Source of the DNA: a virus
Virus record (IMG/VR): IMGVR_UViG_3300036781_000819
Span: 1 to 40,705 of that record
Reading direction: 5' to 3' (one strand)
DNA length: 40,705 bases
Of the stretch, positions 14,051 to 21,504 are shown one piece after another (the stretch's first letter is position 1; the number at the start of each line of letters is the position of its first letter). Position numbers and translations under genes: made by a program. A model generated the notes under the pieces. That model had not been told where the DNA came from and searched no databases. It worked only from the letters and a program-made list of their open reading frames with translations.

Positions 14051-14292
14051 CCGGCCCGGTTGCCAAAGGAAATCGCCGCGCCGATCTGCGCAAGTTCGCC
14101 GGTGTCATCAGAAGTGACGAGGGCGCCTATTGGCTCATCCGCTTCGGCGATCGCACGCTCGTCATGCGCAAGGCGCTCGTCATCGTCATCGACAAGCCGG
14201 CTCCGTTCGGCGCGCGGCCTGACGAGCGCCATTGCAGCGTCACCATGCCCGACCGTCTCGCGCGTGAGCATCAACTCGGGCGGCCGCCATGA
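14047..14292 (+). CDS. Small hypothetical early protein
   Basis: An 81-residue protein with strands around residues 25-50 (GAYWLIRFGDRTLVMRKALV) and a basic N-terminus. It starts and ends in ATGA overlaps with its neighbours. No domain is recognised. It may be a small beta-barrel binding nucleic acid, judged only by composition and setting. Confidence 0.6.
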   Translation: MTGPVAKGNRRADLRKFAGVIRSDEGAYWLIRFGDRTLVMRKALVIVIDKPAPFGARPDERHCSVTMPDRLAREHQLGRPP

Positions 14293-14486
14293 ACGCCGCT
14301 GTCATCGACCGTGACGTCGCCTTGACCGTCGGCTTCTGGAAGGCCGACGGGCTCACGCCGGCGGAGGCCTGGGACGCCCTCGGCGGCTCCGCGCTGCGCC
14401 TCGTCGTCACCTGGGAAAATGTTCAATCGCTCGCCGGCCTGCGCATGGCCGAGATGCTCGTCTTCCGCCACGAAAGGGCCTCGTAA
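14289..14486 (+). CDS. Small hypothetical early protein
   Basis: A 65-residue protein of helical character (TPAEAWDALGGSALRLVVTW). It starts in an ATGA overlap, and its TAA shares a base with the ATG of the replication gene (TAATG), so it is coupled to it. No family is recognised. Confidence 0.6.
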   Translation: MNAAVIDRDVALTVGFWKADGLTPAEAWDALGGSALRLVVTWENVQSLAGLRMAEMLVFRHERAS

Positions 14487-15409
14487 TGGCCGATACCGCG
14501 TTGCCCGAACCTCTCACGCCGGCGAACTGCGACCTGCGCGACTTTCCCTTCATGCCGCTGGAGGTCAAGCGGCTGTTCGCGTCCGAGTCCTGGATCCTGG
14601 GCACGGGCGAACAGCGCGCCGCTGCGCTCGCCCTCTGGCTGGAGAGCTGGCACCAGGTGCCGGCGGCGAGCCTGCCGGAGGACGACCGCATGCTCGGCCA
14701 CCTCGCGCAGGCGAAGAACTGGAAGCGGGTCAAGGACCATGCCATGCGCGGCTGGGTCCGCTGCGCTGACGGGCGCCTCTATCACGCCGTCGTCGCCGAG
14801 AAGGCGCTCGAAGGCTGGATCGAGAAGCTCCTGACGAGCCATGCGGGCGCGACGGGCAACGCCAAGCGCTGGGAGATCACCATCGACATCGCCGGCATCG
14901 AGACCGAGATCATGACGGCGGTCAGTCTCCTCCGGGCGATTGCGCCCCGATCCAAGCTCCTGCGCAAGAAGGCCGTCGCGACCATCGCGGCGCGATCCGC
15001 AAACGATCCCCCCGGACGCTCCGGAGCATCGCCCCCGATATCCCCCCCGATATCCCCCCCGATATCGCCCCCGAATGGGGGTGGGATCGCAAGAGAAGGT
15101 GAAGGGATTATCTATGGAAGAGAAGTTAATGGATTCCAGACTGAGAGAGACACGCACGCGCGTGGGCGCGGCGCGGGAGACGAGCCCTCGGCGCACGGCG
15201 TGCGCGGGGGAGAGATCGCAGCATCCAGCCAGTCTCGGCCGACCCAACATCGCAACGAACCGGGAGACGACCATGGGCACCATCGCCGCCAGGGTGGGCA
15301 GTCAGCCTTCGCCGCTGCAGCTGCCGCCGCCAAGGCTGACCGCACTCGGGTTGACGCCGATCCTCGCCCGGATGATCGGTCTGACCCCGCCGACCTGGGT
15401 GACGAGTGA
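14486..15409 (+). CDS. DUF1376-family replication protein, initiator-like
   Basis: The N-terminal 90 residues match DUF1376 (YdaU-type): DLRDFPFMPLEVKRLFASES, then GEQRAAALALWLESWHQVPA and LPEDDRMLG. Such proteins sit at the place of lambda O and contain winged-helix folds. Residues about 170-195 are a (SPPI)3 repeat encoded by a 12-bp DNA repeat, followed by GlyGlu-rich and His/Arg/Ala-rich sequence likely to be disordered. The gene overlaps the next by 137 bases, unusually long, so the last 60 or so residues may be non-essential or reflect a frameshift. One copy of the 17-bp palindrome lies inside (15191-15207). Confidence 0.75.
   Translation: MADTALPEPLTPANCDLRDFPFMPLEVKRLFASESWILGTGEQRAAALALWLESWHQVPAASLPEDDRMLGHLAQAKNWKRVKDHAMRGWVRCADGRLYHAVVAEKALEGWIEKLLTSHAGATGNAKRWEITIDIAGIETEIMTAVSLLRAIAPRSKLLRKKAVATIAARSANDPPGRSGASPPISPPISPPISPPNGGGIAREGEGIIYGREVNGFQTERDTHARGRGAGDEPSAHGVRGGEIAASSQSRPTQHRNEPGDDHGHHRRQGGQSAFAAAAAAAKADRTRVDADPRPDDRSDPADLGDE
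15033..15150. other. Candidate phage replication origin (iterons plus low-GC stretch)
   Basis: Three GATATC cores at 15037, 15049 and 15061, each flanked by C-runs, repeat exactly every 12 bp. They are followed by a CCCCC-gaat-GGGGG inverted repeat (15068-15081) and then by a purine-rich stretch, 15091-15150, where 24 of 60 bases are G or C against a strongly GC-rich background. Iterons inside the initiator gene next to a low-GC, strand-asymmetric segment is the arrangement of the lambda origin in gene O. Function is inferred from layout. Confidence 0.5.
15191..15207. repeat. 17-bp palindromic repeat, copy 2
   Basis: Identical to 6600-6616 and 28488-28504 (GCGCACGGCGTGCGCGG). It lies within the low-complexity end of the DUF1376 gene, 40 bp after the candidate origin's low-GC stretch. 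Confidence 0.8.
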
Positions 15410-15941
15410 TCCCTGGCCGGTTCCGCGCCGCGCGCCGGACAAGCCGCTGTGCGACGAGATCGCCGAGGCCCTGCGCCTTCACCGCGAGGATCTGATCGCG
15501 GCGGGCGAGGTCGCCGTCATCGAGCGGCTGGAACGGCTGTCGAAGCACACCTGGCATCCTGACCGCCCTGTTGAGGACTTCCGCGCGCTGATCGACGACT
15601 TCGCGGCAGACCTGTCGGGCTTCTCGGCCAGCGTTCTCGATGAGGCCGTCGCCGAGTACCGGCGCGCGAACCGATGGTTTCCGCACGTCGCCGACCTGAC
15701 GGCGATCTGCAAGCGCCTGACGACAGAACGTAGCCGGCGGCTGTGGCGGCTGGAGCGCGTGCTGTGGGCCAAGGCCGAGATGGGGCGCAAGGCCGAGACC
15801 GGCGGTTATCAGAGCTACACGCTCGAACAGAAGATCGAGCACCACCAGATGATGGAAGGCTACTGGCGCGAACGAGGCGACCTCGACCGCGTCGAAGCCG
15901 AGCGCCTTGCACGGGAGACGTTGCTTGCTCAAAAGAGTTGA
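15273..15941 (+). CDS. Putative replication helicase-loader-like protein
   Basis: A 222-residue helical protein in the place of lambda P, directly after the initiator-like gene. The core (about 75-150) includes HTWHPDRPVEDFRALIDDFA, LDEAVAEYRRANRWFPHVAD and LTAICKRL, a pattern seen in phage proteins that prepare or load replication proteins. The start at 15273 has GGGAGA six to seven bases upstream; the frame is open further back with an alternative ATG at 15114. No Walker motif is present, so it is not an AAA+ loader of the DnaC kind. The role is inferred from position and weak similarity. Confidence 0.55.
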   Translation: MGTIAARVGSQPSPLQLPPPRLTALGLTPILARMIGLTPPTWVTSDPWPVPRRAPDKPLCDEIAEALRLHREDLIAAGEVAVIERLERLSKHTWHPDRPVEDFRALIDDFAADLSGFSASVLDEAVAEYRRANRWFPHVADLTAICKRLTTERSRRLWRLERVLWAKAEMGRKAETGGYQSYTLEQKIEHHQMMEGYWRERGDLDRVEAERLARETLLAQKS

Positions 15942-16398
15942 GGCCCAGTCGCCTGCGCCCACCGTCGAGTGGGTGCAGGATCAGTTCCAGATGGCAGGTC
16001 GCGCTATCCGCGCCACGCGTCTGACGGCGCGTGACATCCCACAGGGTGCACGCTCGGGCTGGCCGGAGATCGTGCGCAGCCATGATGACCTCTATGCTGC
16101 GTTGGTCGGTGCCTCTGACAGCGAGGCAAAGGAGATGGTGGCCGATAGGTACGTCGCTCGGCCCGCCGCAACGCGAGAGGACATCGCGGCACAGGATCGC
16201 TGCATCGTCTGGCTGCTGTGGCTCCCGAAGAAGCGGCAAGCCGTGGTCTTGGGCAGCGCGCTAGGCATTCCACGCCGCCGCATCGGCGACATCGTCGGTG
16301 TCGACCGCACCACCTTGTGGAGGTGGGAGAAGGACGCTTACGAGGAAATCGTCTATCGCCTGAAAAATAGTTTGCAACACTTGCAACAGATTCTGTAA
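15925..16398 (+). CDS. DUF6362-like putative late-gene regulator
   Basis: A 157-residue protein with TTG start at 15925, chosen because GGGAG sits seven bases upstream. The first half carries the VEWVQDQFQMAGRAIRATRL and GARSGWPEIVRS segments typical of DUF6362. The second half (about 95-145) is an HTH: GSALGIPRRRIGDIVGVDRT then TLWRWEKDAYEEIV. It overlaps the previous gene by 17 bases and is the last gene before the tandem terminators and the terminase module, the place of lambda Q or of RinA/ArpU-like activators. A role in turning on late transcription is inferred. Confidence 0.65.
   Translation: MLKRVEAQSPAPTVEWVQDQFQMAGRAIRATRLTARDIPQGARSGWPEIVRSHDDLYAALVGASDSEAKEMVADRYVARPAATREDIAAQDRCIVWLLWLPKKRQAVVLGSALGIPRRRIGDIVGVDRTTLWRWEKDAYEEIVYRLKNSLQHLQQIL
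16372..16389. repeat. Tandem 9-bp direct repeat before the terminators
   Basis: TTGCAACAC followed at once by TTGCAACAG, coding for the end of the regulator. It sits 36 bp before the first terminator hairpin and could be a protein-binding or loading site for late antitermination; nothing else supports this. Confidence 0.45.
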
Positions 16399-16424
16399 GT
16401 TCCGTCGCTAAGATGGACAGACGA

Positions 16425-16455
16425 ACGCCCGCACGGTCAACGACCTTGCGGGCGT
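16425..16455 (+). terminator. Long hairpin after the early-right operon
   Basis: ACGCCCGCA (16425-16433) pairs with TGCGGGCGT (16447-16455), and inside it GGTC pairs with GACC around an AAC loop, giving an almost continuous stem. The sequence after it (cgtcgtttc) is only mildly T-rich, so it may be a weak or factor-assisted terminator. Confidence 0.6.
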
Positions 16456-16470
16456 CGTCGTTTCAGGGAT

Positions 16471-16504
16471 AAAGCCCGCCTCAGTCGACCGAGGTGGGCT
16501 TTTT
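16471..16504 (+). terminator. Intrinsic terminator between early and late genes
   Basis: AAGCCCGCCTC (16472-16482) pairs with GAGGTGGGCTT (16491-16501), one G-U pair, an eight-base loop, then TTTT: a standard rho-independent terminator. It closes the early-right operon 46 bases before the HNH gene. No strong promoter is visible between it and the HNH gene, so late expression probably depends on antitermination or on an activated weak promoter. Confidence 0.8.
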
Positions 16505-16549
16505 GTTATTCCTCATCAAACTAGCGCAAGGCCTGATCCGGTATCGCTC

Positions 16550-16930
16550 ATGGTGAAACTTCGGACACTCGCGCCTAGCTTGCCGACCGCTGACACCTCC
16601 ATTGCGAAGGCCCCGCCGAAGACAGCCGATGCGTTCTACCTGTCGGCCGAATGGCGCGTGCTCGTTGGTCGCCTGCTCGTCGTTCGCTTCGGTGACAAGG
16701 CTCAGGCCCGCTGCCAAGACCCCAAGTGCCAGTACCCGTCCCGTACCGGCATCCGCCTGTTTGGCGATCATGTCGTCGAGCTGCAGGACGGCGGCGCGCC
16801 GCTCGACCCTGCCAACGTCCTGTTCCGCTGCGGATCGTGCCACACCCGAAAGACCATCGAGGTCCGCGCGCAACGCATGGCTCGCCGCTCTGCCCCCGTT
16901 GAAGGGGGGGGGATGTCCGCGAAAAAGTGA
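16550..16930 (+). CDS. HNH endonuclease (packaging-associated)
   Basis: A 126-residue HNH protein. FYLSAEWRVLVGRLLV is the typical N-terminal part, followed by CQDPKCQYP, then the nuclease core DHVVELQDGGAPLDPANV and CGSCHTRKT, which contains the catalytic His and the zinc Cys pairs. HNH proteins next to terminase genes, as in HK97 gp74, assist cos-site cleavage by the terminase; the same role is expected here. The ATG lacks a clear SD; a GTG one codon later is equally possible. Confidence 0.85.
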   Translation: MVKLRTLAPSLPTADTSIAKAPPKTADAFYLSAEWRVLVGRLLVVRFGDKAQARCQDPKCQYPSRTGIRLFGDHVVELQDGGAPLDPANVLFRCGSCHTRKTIEVRAQRMARRSAPVEGGGMSAKK

Positions 16931-16976
16931 AACGGGGCCTCCAACCGTTTGGGGCTCATTCGGAGATTATTTTTCG

Positions 16977-17453
16977 ATGGCTGGAAATTTCGACCTCCTT
17001 GGTGATCCGATACCGGAGAACTGGGGCAAGCGTGGTCGGCCTCCGCATCTGCCGACAGAGCTAAACCGCAACAAAGTCAGGCTCTTGCTCGCCTTCGGTT
17101 GGCTCGAAGAGCGCATCGCCCGGGCGCTGCGCATCACGAAGCCGACTTTGCGAAAGCATTATTTTTCCGAGCTCAAGCATCGCGACGAAGCGCGCGATGC
17201 CTTGGAGGCCAATCACAAGAGCATGCTCTACGAGGCGGCGACGAAGGGAAACGTCGGCGCGATGAAAGAGCTTGGCCGGCTGATCGACCGTGATCTGCTG
17301 GCGCGTAGCGTGCGCGACTTCGAAGACGACAGAAGCGAGGCACGTACGCCGAAGCTCGGCAAGAAGGAAGAGGCCAGCAAGATGGCCCAGACGGCTGGCG
17401 ACGGCAGCATCTGGGGCGATGACCTGAAATCGCCGGCGGCGCGATTGAACTGA
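16977..17453 (+). CDS. terS: Terminase small subunit (putative)
   Basis: A 158-residue protein that should recognise the packaging site. An HTH lies at about residues 30-65 (LLLAFGWLEERIARALRITK, TLRKHYFSEL), and a helical oligomerisation region (ANHKSMLYEAATKGNVGAMK) follows. Start at 16977 with GGAG eleven bases upstream. The stop shares one base with the large-subunit start (TGATG), the usual terS-terL coupling, and an HNH gene precedes it. Confidence 0.8.
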   Translation: MAGNFDLLGDPIPENWGKRGRPPHLPTELNRNKVRLLLAFGWLEERIARALRITKPTLRKHYFSELKHRDEARDALEANHKSMLYEAATKGNVGAMKELGRLIDRDLLARSVRDFEDDRSEARTPKLGKKEEASKMAQTAGDGSIWGDDLKSPAARLN

Positions 17454-19135
17454 TGCTCACCTGGGACACGTCCTGCCTCGACTGGAAGGAACGCCTCCTT
17501 TCCGGCCGATCGCTGGTCCCTGACTTGCCGCTGTTCGAGGATGAGGCCGCGCGCGCGCTGCGGGTGTTCAAGAGGCTGAGAATCCCGGACCTGATCGGCC
17601 GGCCGACGATGGGGGAGATGGCGGGGCCGTGGCTGTTCCCGATCGTCGAAGCGATTTTCGGGTCTTATGACCCGGACATTCACCGGCGGATGATCCAGGA
17701 ATTCTTTTGGCTGATCCCGAAGAAGAACGCGAAGACCTCGACCGCGGCGGCCATCATGGTCGAAGCGCTGATCCTCAACTACCGGCCGGAAGCCGAGTAC
17801 GTCCTGATCGCGCCGACAAAGGACATCGCGGATCGGTCGTTCAATCAGGCGCAGAACACCATCCGGGCCGATGTCGAACTCGACAAGGTTTTCCAGGTTC
17901 AACGTCACCTCCGCACCATCCAGCATCGCCTGTCCGGCGCCATGCTGCAGGTCAAGGCGGCCGACACGGACATCGTGACCGGCGGCAAGCAGGTTGGGAC
18001 GCTGGTCGACGAGATCCATCAGCTCGGGAGCAAGAAGGACGCCGCAGACATCATGCTGGAGCTGCGCGGCGCGCTGACAGCGCGTCCTGACGGCTTCCTG
18101 GTGACCATTACGACCCAATCGAAGAAGCCTCCAGCGGGCATCTTCAAGACCGAGCTGCAGAACGCTCGCGACGTGCGGGACGGAAAGCTGAAACTCCCGC
18201 TATTGCCGATCCTCTACGAGTTGCCGCATGAACTGGCGCGCGACGGTGGCTGGAAGGAGCGCAAATATTGGGGCCTGGTCAACCCGAACCTAAGGCGGTC
18301 AGTCGACGAGGCGTTCCTCGAGCAGCAGCTTTCCAAAGTTGAGAAAGGTGACGCAGGCGCGCTGGCGCTATTCGCCTCGCAGCATTTCAACGTCGAGATC
18401 GGCCTCGCCCTGCAGAGCGACCGCTGGGCCGGCGCCGACTTCTGGGAGGCCCAAGGCGACCCGACTCTGACCCTGGAGAGCCTGCTGGAGCGCTGCGAAG
18501 TCGCGGTGATCGCCGTTGACGGCGGCGGACTAGACGACCTGCTGGCCTTGAACGTCACAGGCCGCGAGAAGCATAGCCGTCGATGGCTGAGCTGGAACAA
18601 GACCTGGGTCCATCGCTCAGTGCTCGATCTGCGTCAGTCAGAGGCATCGCGCCTGCTCGACTTCGAGGCCGCCGGCGAGCTGGTCATCGTCGACGATATG
18701 CAGATGGCTTTCGAAGACCTGGCGCAGACTGCGGCGCAGGTGAAGGCGAGCGGGATACTCGCCGAGAAGAATGCAGTCGGGATGGACCCCATGGGCGTCG
18801 GTCTGATCGTCGAGGCGCTGGCTGAAGAAGGGATCGAAAACGTCGAAGGTCAGCCGCTGGTCGTCATCGGCATCAGCCAGGGCTGGAAATTGAACGGGGC
18901 GATCAAGACGAGCGAGGTCAAGCTCTCGAGTCATGAACTTGTGCATGCCGGCCAGGCCATCTGCGCCTGGGCGGTCGGCAACGCCAAGGTCGTGCCCCAG
19001 GGCAACGCGATCACGATCACGAAGCAGGCGGCGGGCACGGCGAAGATCGACCCGCTGATGGCGCTCTTCATCGCGACGGCGCTGATGAGCATGAACCCGG
19101 CCGCAACGCCGAAATACGACGTGTTCTTCGTCTAG
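17453..19135 (+). CDS. terL: Terminase large subunit (HK97-type)
   Basis: A 560-residue packaging motor. The Walker A-like PKKNAKTS (89-96) follows FFWLI, Walker B is VGTLVDEIHQ (181-190, with the DE pair at 186-187), and the coupling motif is TITTQS near 220. The nuclease domain begins around 350 with AVIAVDGGGLDDL, and a further acidic motif VGMDPMGVG lies near 445. These are the family's expected features and no residue appears lost. It would pump DNA into the prohead and cut it. Confidence 0.93.
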   Translation: MLTWDTSCLDWKERLLSGRSLVPDLPLFEDEAARALRVFKRLRIPDLIGRPTMGEMAGPWLFPIVEAIFGSYDPDIHRRMIQEFFWLIPKKNAKTSTAAAIMVEALILNYRPEAEYVLIAPTKDIADRSFNQAQNTIRADVELDKVFQVQRHLRTIQHRLSGAMLQVKAADTDIVTGGKQVGTLVDEIHQLGSKKDAADIMLELRGALTARPDGFLVTITTQSKKPPAGIFKTELQNARDVRDGKLKLPLLPILYELPHELARDGGWKERKYWGLVNPNLRRSVDEAFLEQQLSKVEKGDAGALALFASQHFNVEIGLALQSDRWAGADFWEAQGDPTLTLESLLERCEVAVIAVDGGGLDDLLALNVTGREKHSRRWLSWNKTWVHRSVLDLRQSEASRLLDFEAAGELVIVDDMQMAFEDLAQTAAQVKASGILAEKNAVGMDPMGVGLIVEALAEEGIENVEGQPLVVIGISQGWKLNGAIKTSEVKLSSHELVHAGQAICAWAVGNAKVVPQGNAITITKQAAGTAKIDPLMALFIATALMSMNPAATPKYDVFFV

Positions 19136-19158
19136 GGCGCGCGGCGCCGGAGGGAAAA

Positions 19159-21126
19159 ATGGATCGGGCCTATTCGCTATTGACCGTCAAGGCTGTCGAT
19201 GATGACCAGCGCATCATCCGCGGCACCGCCACCACACCCAGCCCTGACCGGGTGGGCGATATCGTCGAACCCCTCGGCGTGCTGTTCAACAATCCGATGT
19301 CTCTGTTGCATCAACACGACAACAAAAAGCCCGTTGGCACAGTGGTGTTCGACAAGCCCACAAAGAATGGAATCACCTTCGAAGCGCACCTGCCGAAGAT
19401 CGAAATAGCCGGCCCGCTCAAGGATCGCGTCGACACGGCATGGGGCGAGGTCAAGGCTGGTCTGGTCCGCGCCGTGTCCATCGGCTTTCGTCCTCTCGAA
19501 TATTCGTTCATGGAAAACGGCGGCATTCGCTACACCGAAACCGAGGTGATCGAGCTTTCGCTCGTCACGATCCCGGCCAATGCCGAGGCCACCATCACCC
19601 AGATCAAGTCGATTGACGCCCCTGTGCTTGCCGCGACCGGCAAGGAGCCTAAGACGTCTGATCGGCCTGTCGATCCCGGCGCTTCGGGAACCATCCACAA
19701 AACCGTCAAGCTCTTGAAGCCCAAGGAGAATACGATGAAGACCATCGCGGAACAGATTTCCGCCTACCAGTCCTCTCGCGACCAGAAGTTCGCGAAGATG
19801 ACCGAGATCATGAACAAGTCGGCCGAGGCTGGCGAAACTCTCAGCGCCGATCAGACCGAGGAATACGACACCCTCGACGGCGAAGTGAAGGCCATCGACG
19901 CGCACCTCGTGCGCCTGGCGACCATGGAAGCCAACGCGGCGAAGTCGGCTAAGCCGGTGATCAAGGCCATGACCGTCGAAGAGGGCGGTGCCGCGCGCGC
20001 CGGCGTCGTCGTCAAGGCCTCGGCGAAGCTGCAGCCCGGCGTGGCGTTCGCCCGCTTTGCCAAGGTCAAGGCGGTCAGCCGTCTCGACAATATCGACACG
20101 CTGAAGGTCGCCGAACGCATGTACGGCGCCGACAGCGACGTCGTCGCCATGGTCAAGGCGAACGAAGTCACCCCCGGTTCGAACATCTCGGGCAACTGGG
20201 CGTCCGACTTGACCGGCCCGCAGGGCTCGACCTATGCCGATTTCGCCGAATTTCTGCGCCCGGCGACCATCCTGGGCAAGTTCGGCGTCGGCAGCGTGCC
20301 GGGCCTGCGCAAGGTGCCGTTCCGCGAGCCGCTGATCTCGCAGACCGGCGGTGGCGCCGGCTACTGGGTCGGCGAAGGCAAGCCCAAGCCGCTGACCTCC
20401 TTCGACTTCGACCGGACGACGATCGAGCCCTTGAAGGTCGCCAATATCGCCGTGCTGACCGAAGAGAACGTCCGCAGCTCCAATCCGAGCTCGGAACTCA
20501 TCGTTCGCGACGCGTTGCGCGACGCCCTGGTTGCGACCCAGGATACCGCCTTCATCGACCCGACCAATGCCGGCACCTCCAATGTCAAGCCGGCGTCGAT
20601 CACCAACGGCGCTGCCGCGATCGCCTCGACCGGCACGGACGCCGACCATGTCCGTCTCGACGTGCGGGCGGTCTTCCAGAAGTTCATCGACGCGGACAAT
20701 CCGCCGGAGAGCGGCGTCTGGATCATGTCGACCAGCAATGCCCTGGCGTTGTCTCTCATGGTCAACACCCTCGGCCAGCGTGAATTCCCGGAAATCACCA
20801 TGCGCGGAGGCTTCTTCGAGGGCATGCCCGTGCTGGCGTCGCGCTATGCCGGCACCAACGTGGCTCTCGTCAACGCCTCGGACATCTACGAGGCCGACGA
20901 CGGCGACGTGACCGTCGACATGAGCCGCGAGGCGTCGCTCGAGATGAAGAGCGCGACTCTCAGCCAGGACGGCTCGGCCGGTACGGGCGCTTCGCTCGTC
21001 TCGCTCTGGCAGAACAACCTGGTCGGCTTGCGCGCCGAGAAGACCATCAACTGGAAGCGGCGCCGCGCTTCGGGCGTCGCCTATTTGACGGGCGTGGCGT
21101 GGGGCGGCGCGGTCCCTGCTTCCTAA
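19159..21126 (+). CDS. Fused prohead protease and HK97-fold major capsid protein
   Basis: A 655-residue fusion. Residues 1-160 are the S78/U35-type prohead protease, with catalytic-type His (HQH at 51-53) and Ser107 in AVSIGFRP. Residues about 193-280 form the charged coiled-coil delta scaffold (KTIAEQISAYQSSRDQKFAK). The rest is the HK97 capsid fold, starting near SGNWASDLTGPQG and ending with WQNNLVGLRAEKTI. SD GGAGGG lies before the ATG at 19159. An internal ATG at 19735 (residue 193) has a perfect SD, so a separate 463-residue scaffold-capsid protein is probably made from the same gene. The junction avoids the separate protease gene of HK97. Confidence 0.92.
   Translation: MDRAYSLLTVKAVDDDQRIIRGTATTPSPDRVGDIVEPLGVLFNNPMSLLHQHDNKKPVGTVVFDKPTKNGITFEAHLPKIEIAGPLKDRVDTAWGEVKAGLVRAVSIGFRPLEYSFMENGGIRYTETEVIELSLVTIPANAEATITQIKSIDAPVLAATGKEPKTSDRPVDPGASGTIHKTVKLLKPKENTMKTIAEQISAYQSSRDQKFAKMTEIMNKSAEAGETLSADQTEEYDTLDGEVKAIDAHLVRLATMEANAAKSAKPVIKAMTVEEGGAARAGVVVKASAKLQPGVAFARFAKVKAVSRLDNIDTLKVAERMYGADSDVVAMVKANEVTPGSNISGNWASDLTGPQGSTYADFAEFLRPATILGKFGVGSVPGLRKVPFREPLISQTGGGAGYWVGEGKPKPLTSFDFDRTTIEPLKVANIAVLTEENVRSSNPSSELIVRDALRDALVATQDTAFIDPTNAGTSNVKPASITNGAAAIASTGTDADHVRLDVRAVFQKFIDADNPPESGVWIMSTSNALALSLMVNTLGQREFPEITMRGGFFEGMPVLASRYAGTNVALVNASDIYEADDGDVTVDMSREASLEMKSATLSQDGSAGTGASLVSLWQNNLVGLRAEKTINWKRRRASGVAYLTGVAWGGAVPAS
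19723..19737 (+). promoter_or_regulatory. Internal ribosome binding site for the capsid part
   Basis: AAGGAG (19723-19728), six bases, then ATG (19735-19737) in frame with the fusion gene. This is stronger than most SDs in the window and falls exactly at the start of the scaffold/capsid domain. It would give capsid protein in excess of protease, as a virion needs. Confidence 0.75.
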
Positions 21127-21148
21127 GCCGGCCAACGTCAAGCTTCGG

Positions 21149-21180
21149 AAGGGCGGCAGGTAGCCGCCCTTTCTTTCCTC
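21149..21180 (+). terminator. Terminator-like hairpin after the capsid gene
   Basis: AAGGGCGGC (21149-21157) and GCCGCCCTT (21163-21171) form a perfect 9-bp stem with a five-base loop, then TCTTTCCTC. The pyrimidine tail is imperfect, so it could terminate only part of the transcripts, or protect the capsid mRNA 3' end, keeping capsid expression above the genes that follow. Confidence 0.65.
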
Positions 21181-21195
21181 TCTACGGAGGCTGCA

Positions 21196-21504
21196 ATGAA
21201 GAATCTGATCGCCGTAAAGCCCATGGTCTACGCGACGCGCCGCCTTGTGGCGGGCCAGCGGTTCGAAGCGAAAGACCGCGACGCCGTGATCCTGATCGGC
21301 GGCAAGAAGGCCAAGGAAGATCGAGAGATTGGCGAGCTCCCGCCGCCGTCTTCTGCGTTGCTCGACAAAGCCAAGGCCAATGCGCCAGCTGGTGATATCG
21401 CCGCGATGCGCGTCGAATACAAGAACGTCGCCGGCAAGAACGCCTTCAATGGCTGGGACGCTGCGACTCTGCGCGACAAGCTCGCGGAAGCCCGGAAAGC
21501 CTGA
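21196..21504 (+). CDS. Small head-region protein with SAP/HeH-like C-terminus
   Basis: A 102-residue protein. The N-terminal part (VYATRRLVAGQRFEAKDRDA) is a small beta domain often seen in phage head-tail genes. The C-terminal segment (RVEYKNVAGKNAFNGWDAAT, then LRDKLAEARK) resembles a LEM/HeH-type helix-loop-helix. CGGAGG precedes the ATG. It follows the capsid gene after a hairpin and couples to the next gene (TGATG). The role is probably structural. Confidence 0.6.
   Translation: MKNLIAVKPMVYATRRLVAGQRFEAKDRDAVILIGGKKAKEDREIGELPPPSSALLDKAKANAPAGDIAAMRVEYKNVAGKNAFNGWDAATLRDKLAEARKA

Noticed and set aside
15033-15066. Short tandem repeats considered as a CRISPR array
   Set aside because: Units are 12 bp without spacers; they fit iterons or coding repeats, not CRISPR. 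No CRISPR array was seen anywhere in the window.
19177-21141. Long antisense open frame (654 codons) opposite the capsid gene
   Set aside because: It is a codon-bias shadow: low-complexity Arg/Gly/Asp/His-rich sequence, no domain, and the sense strand encodes an unmistakable protease-capsid protein.
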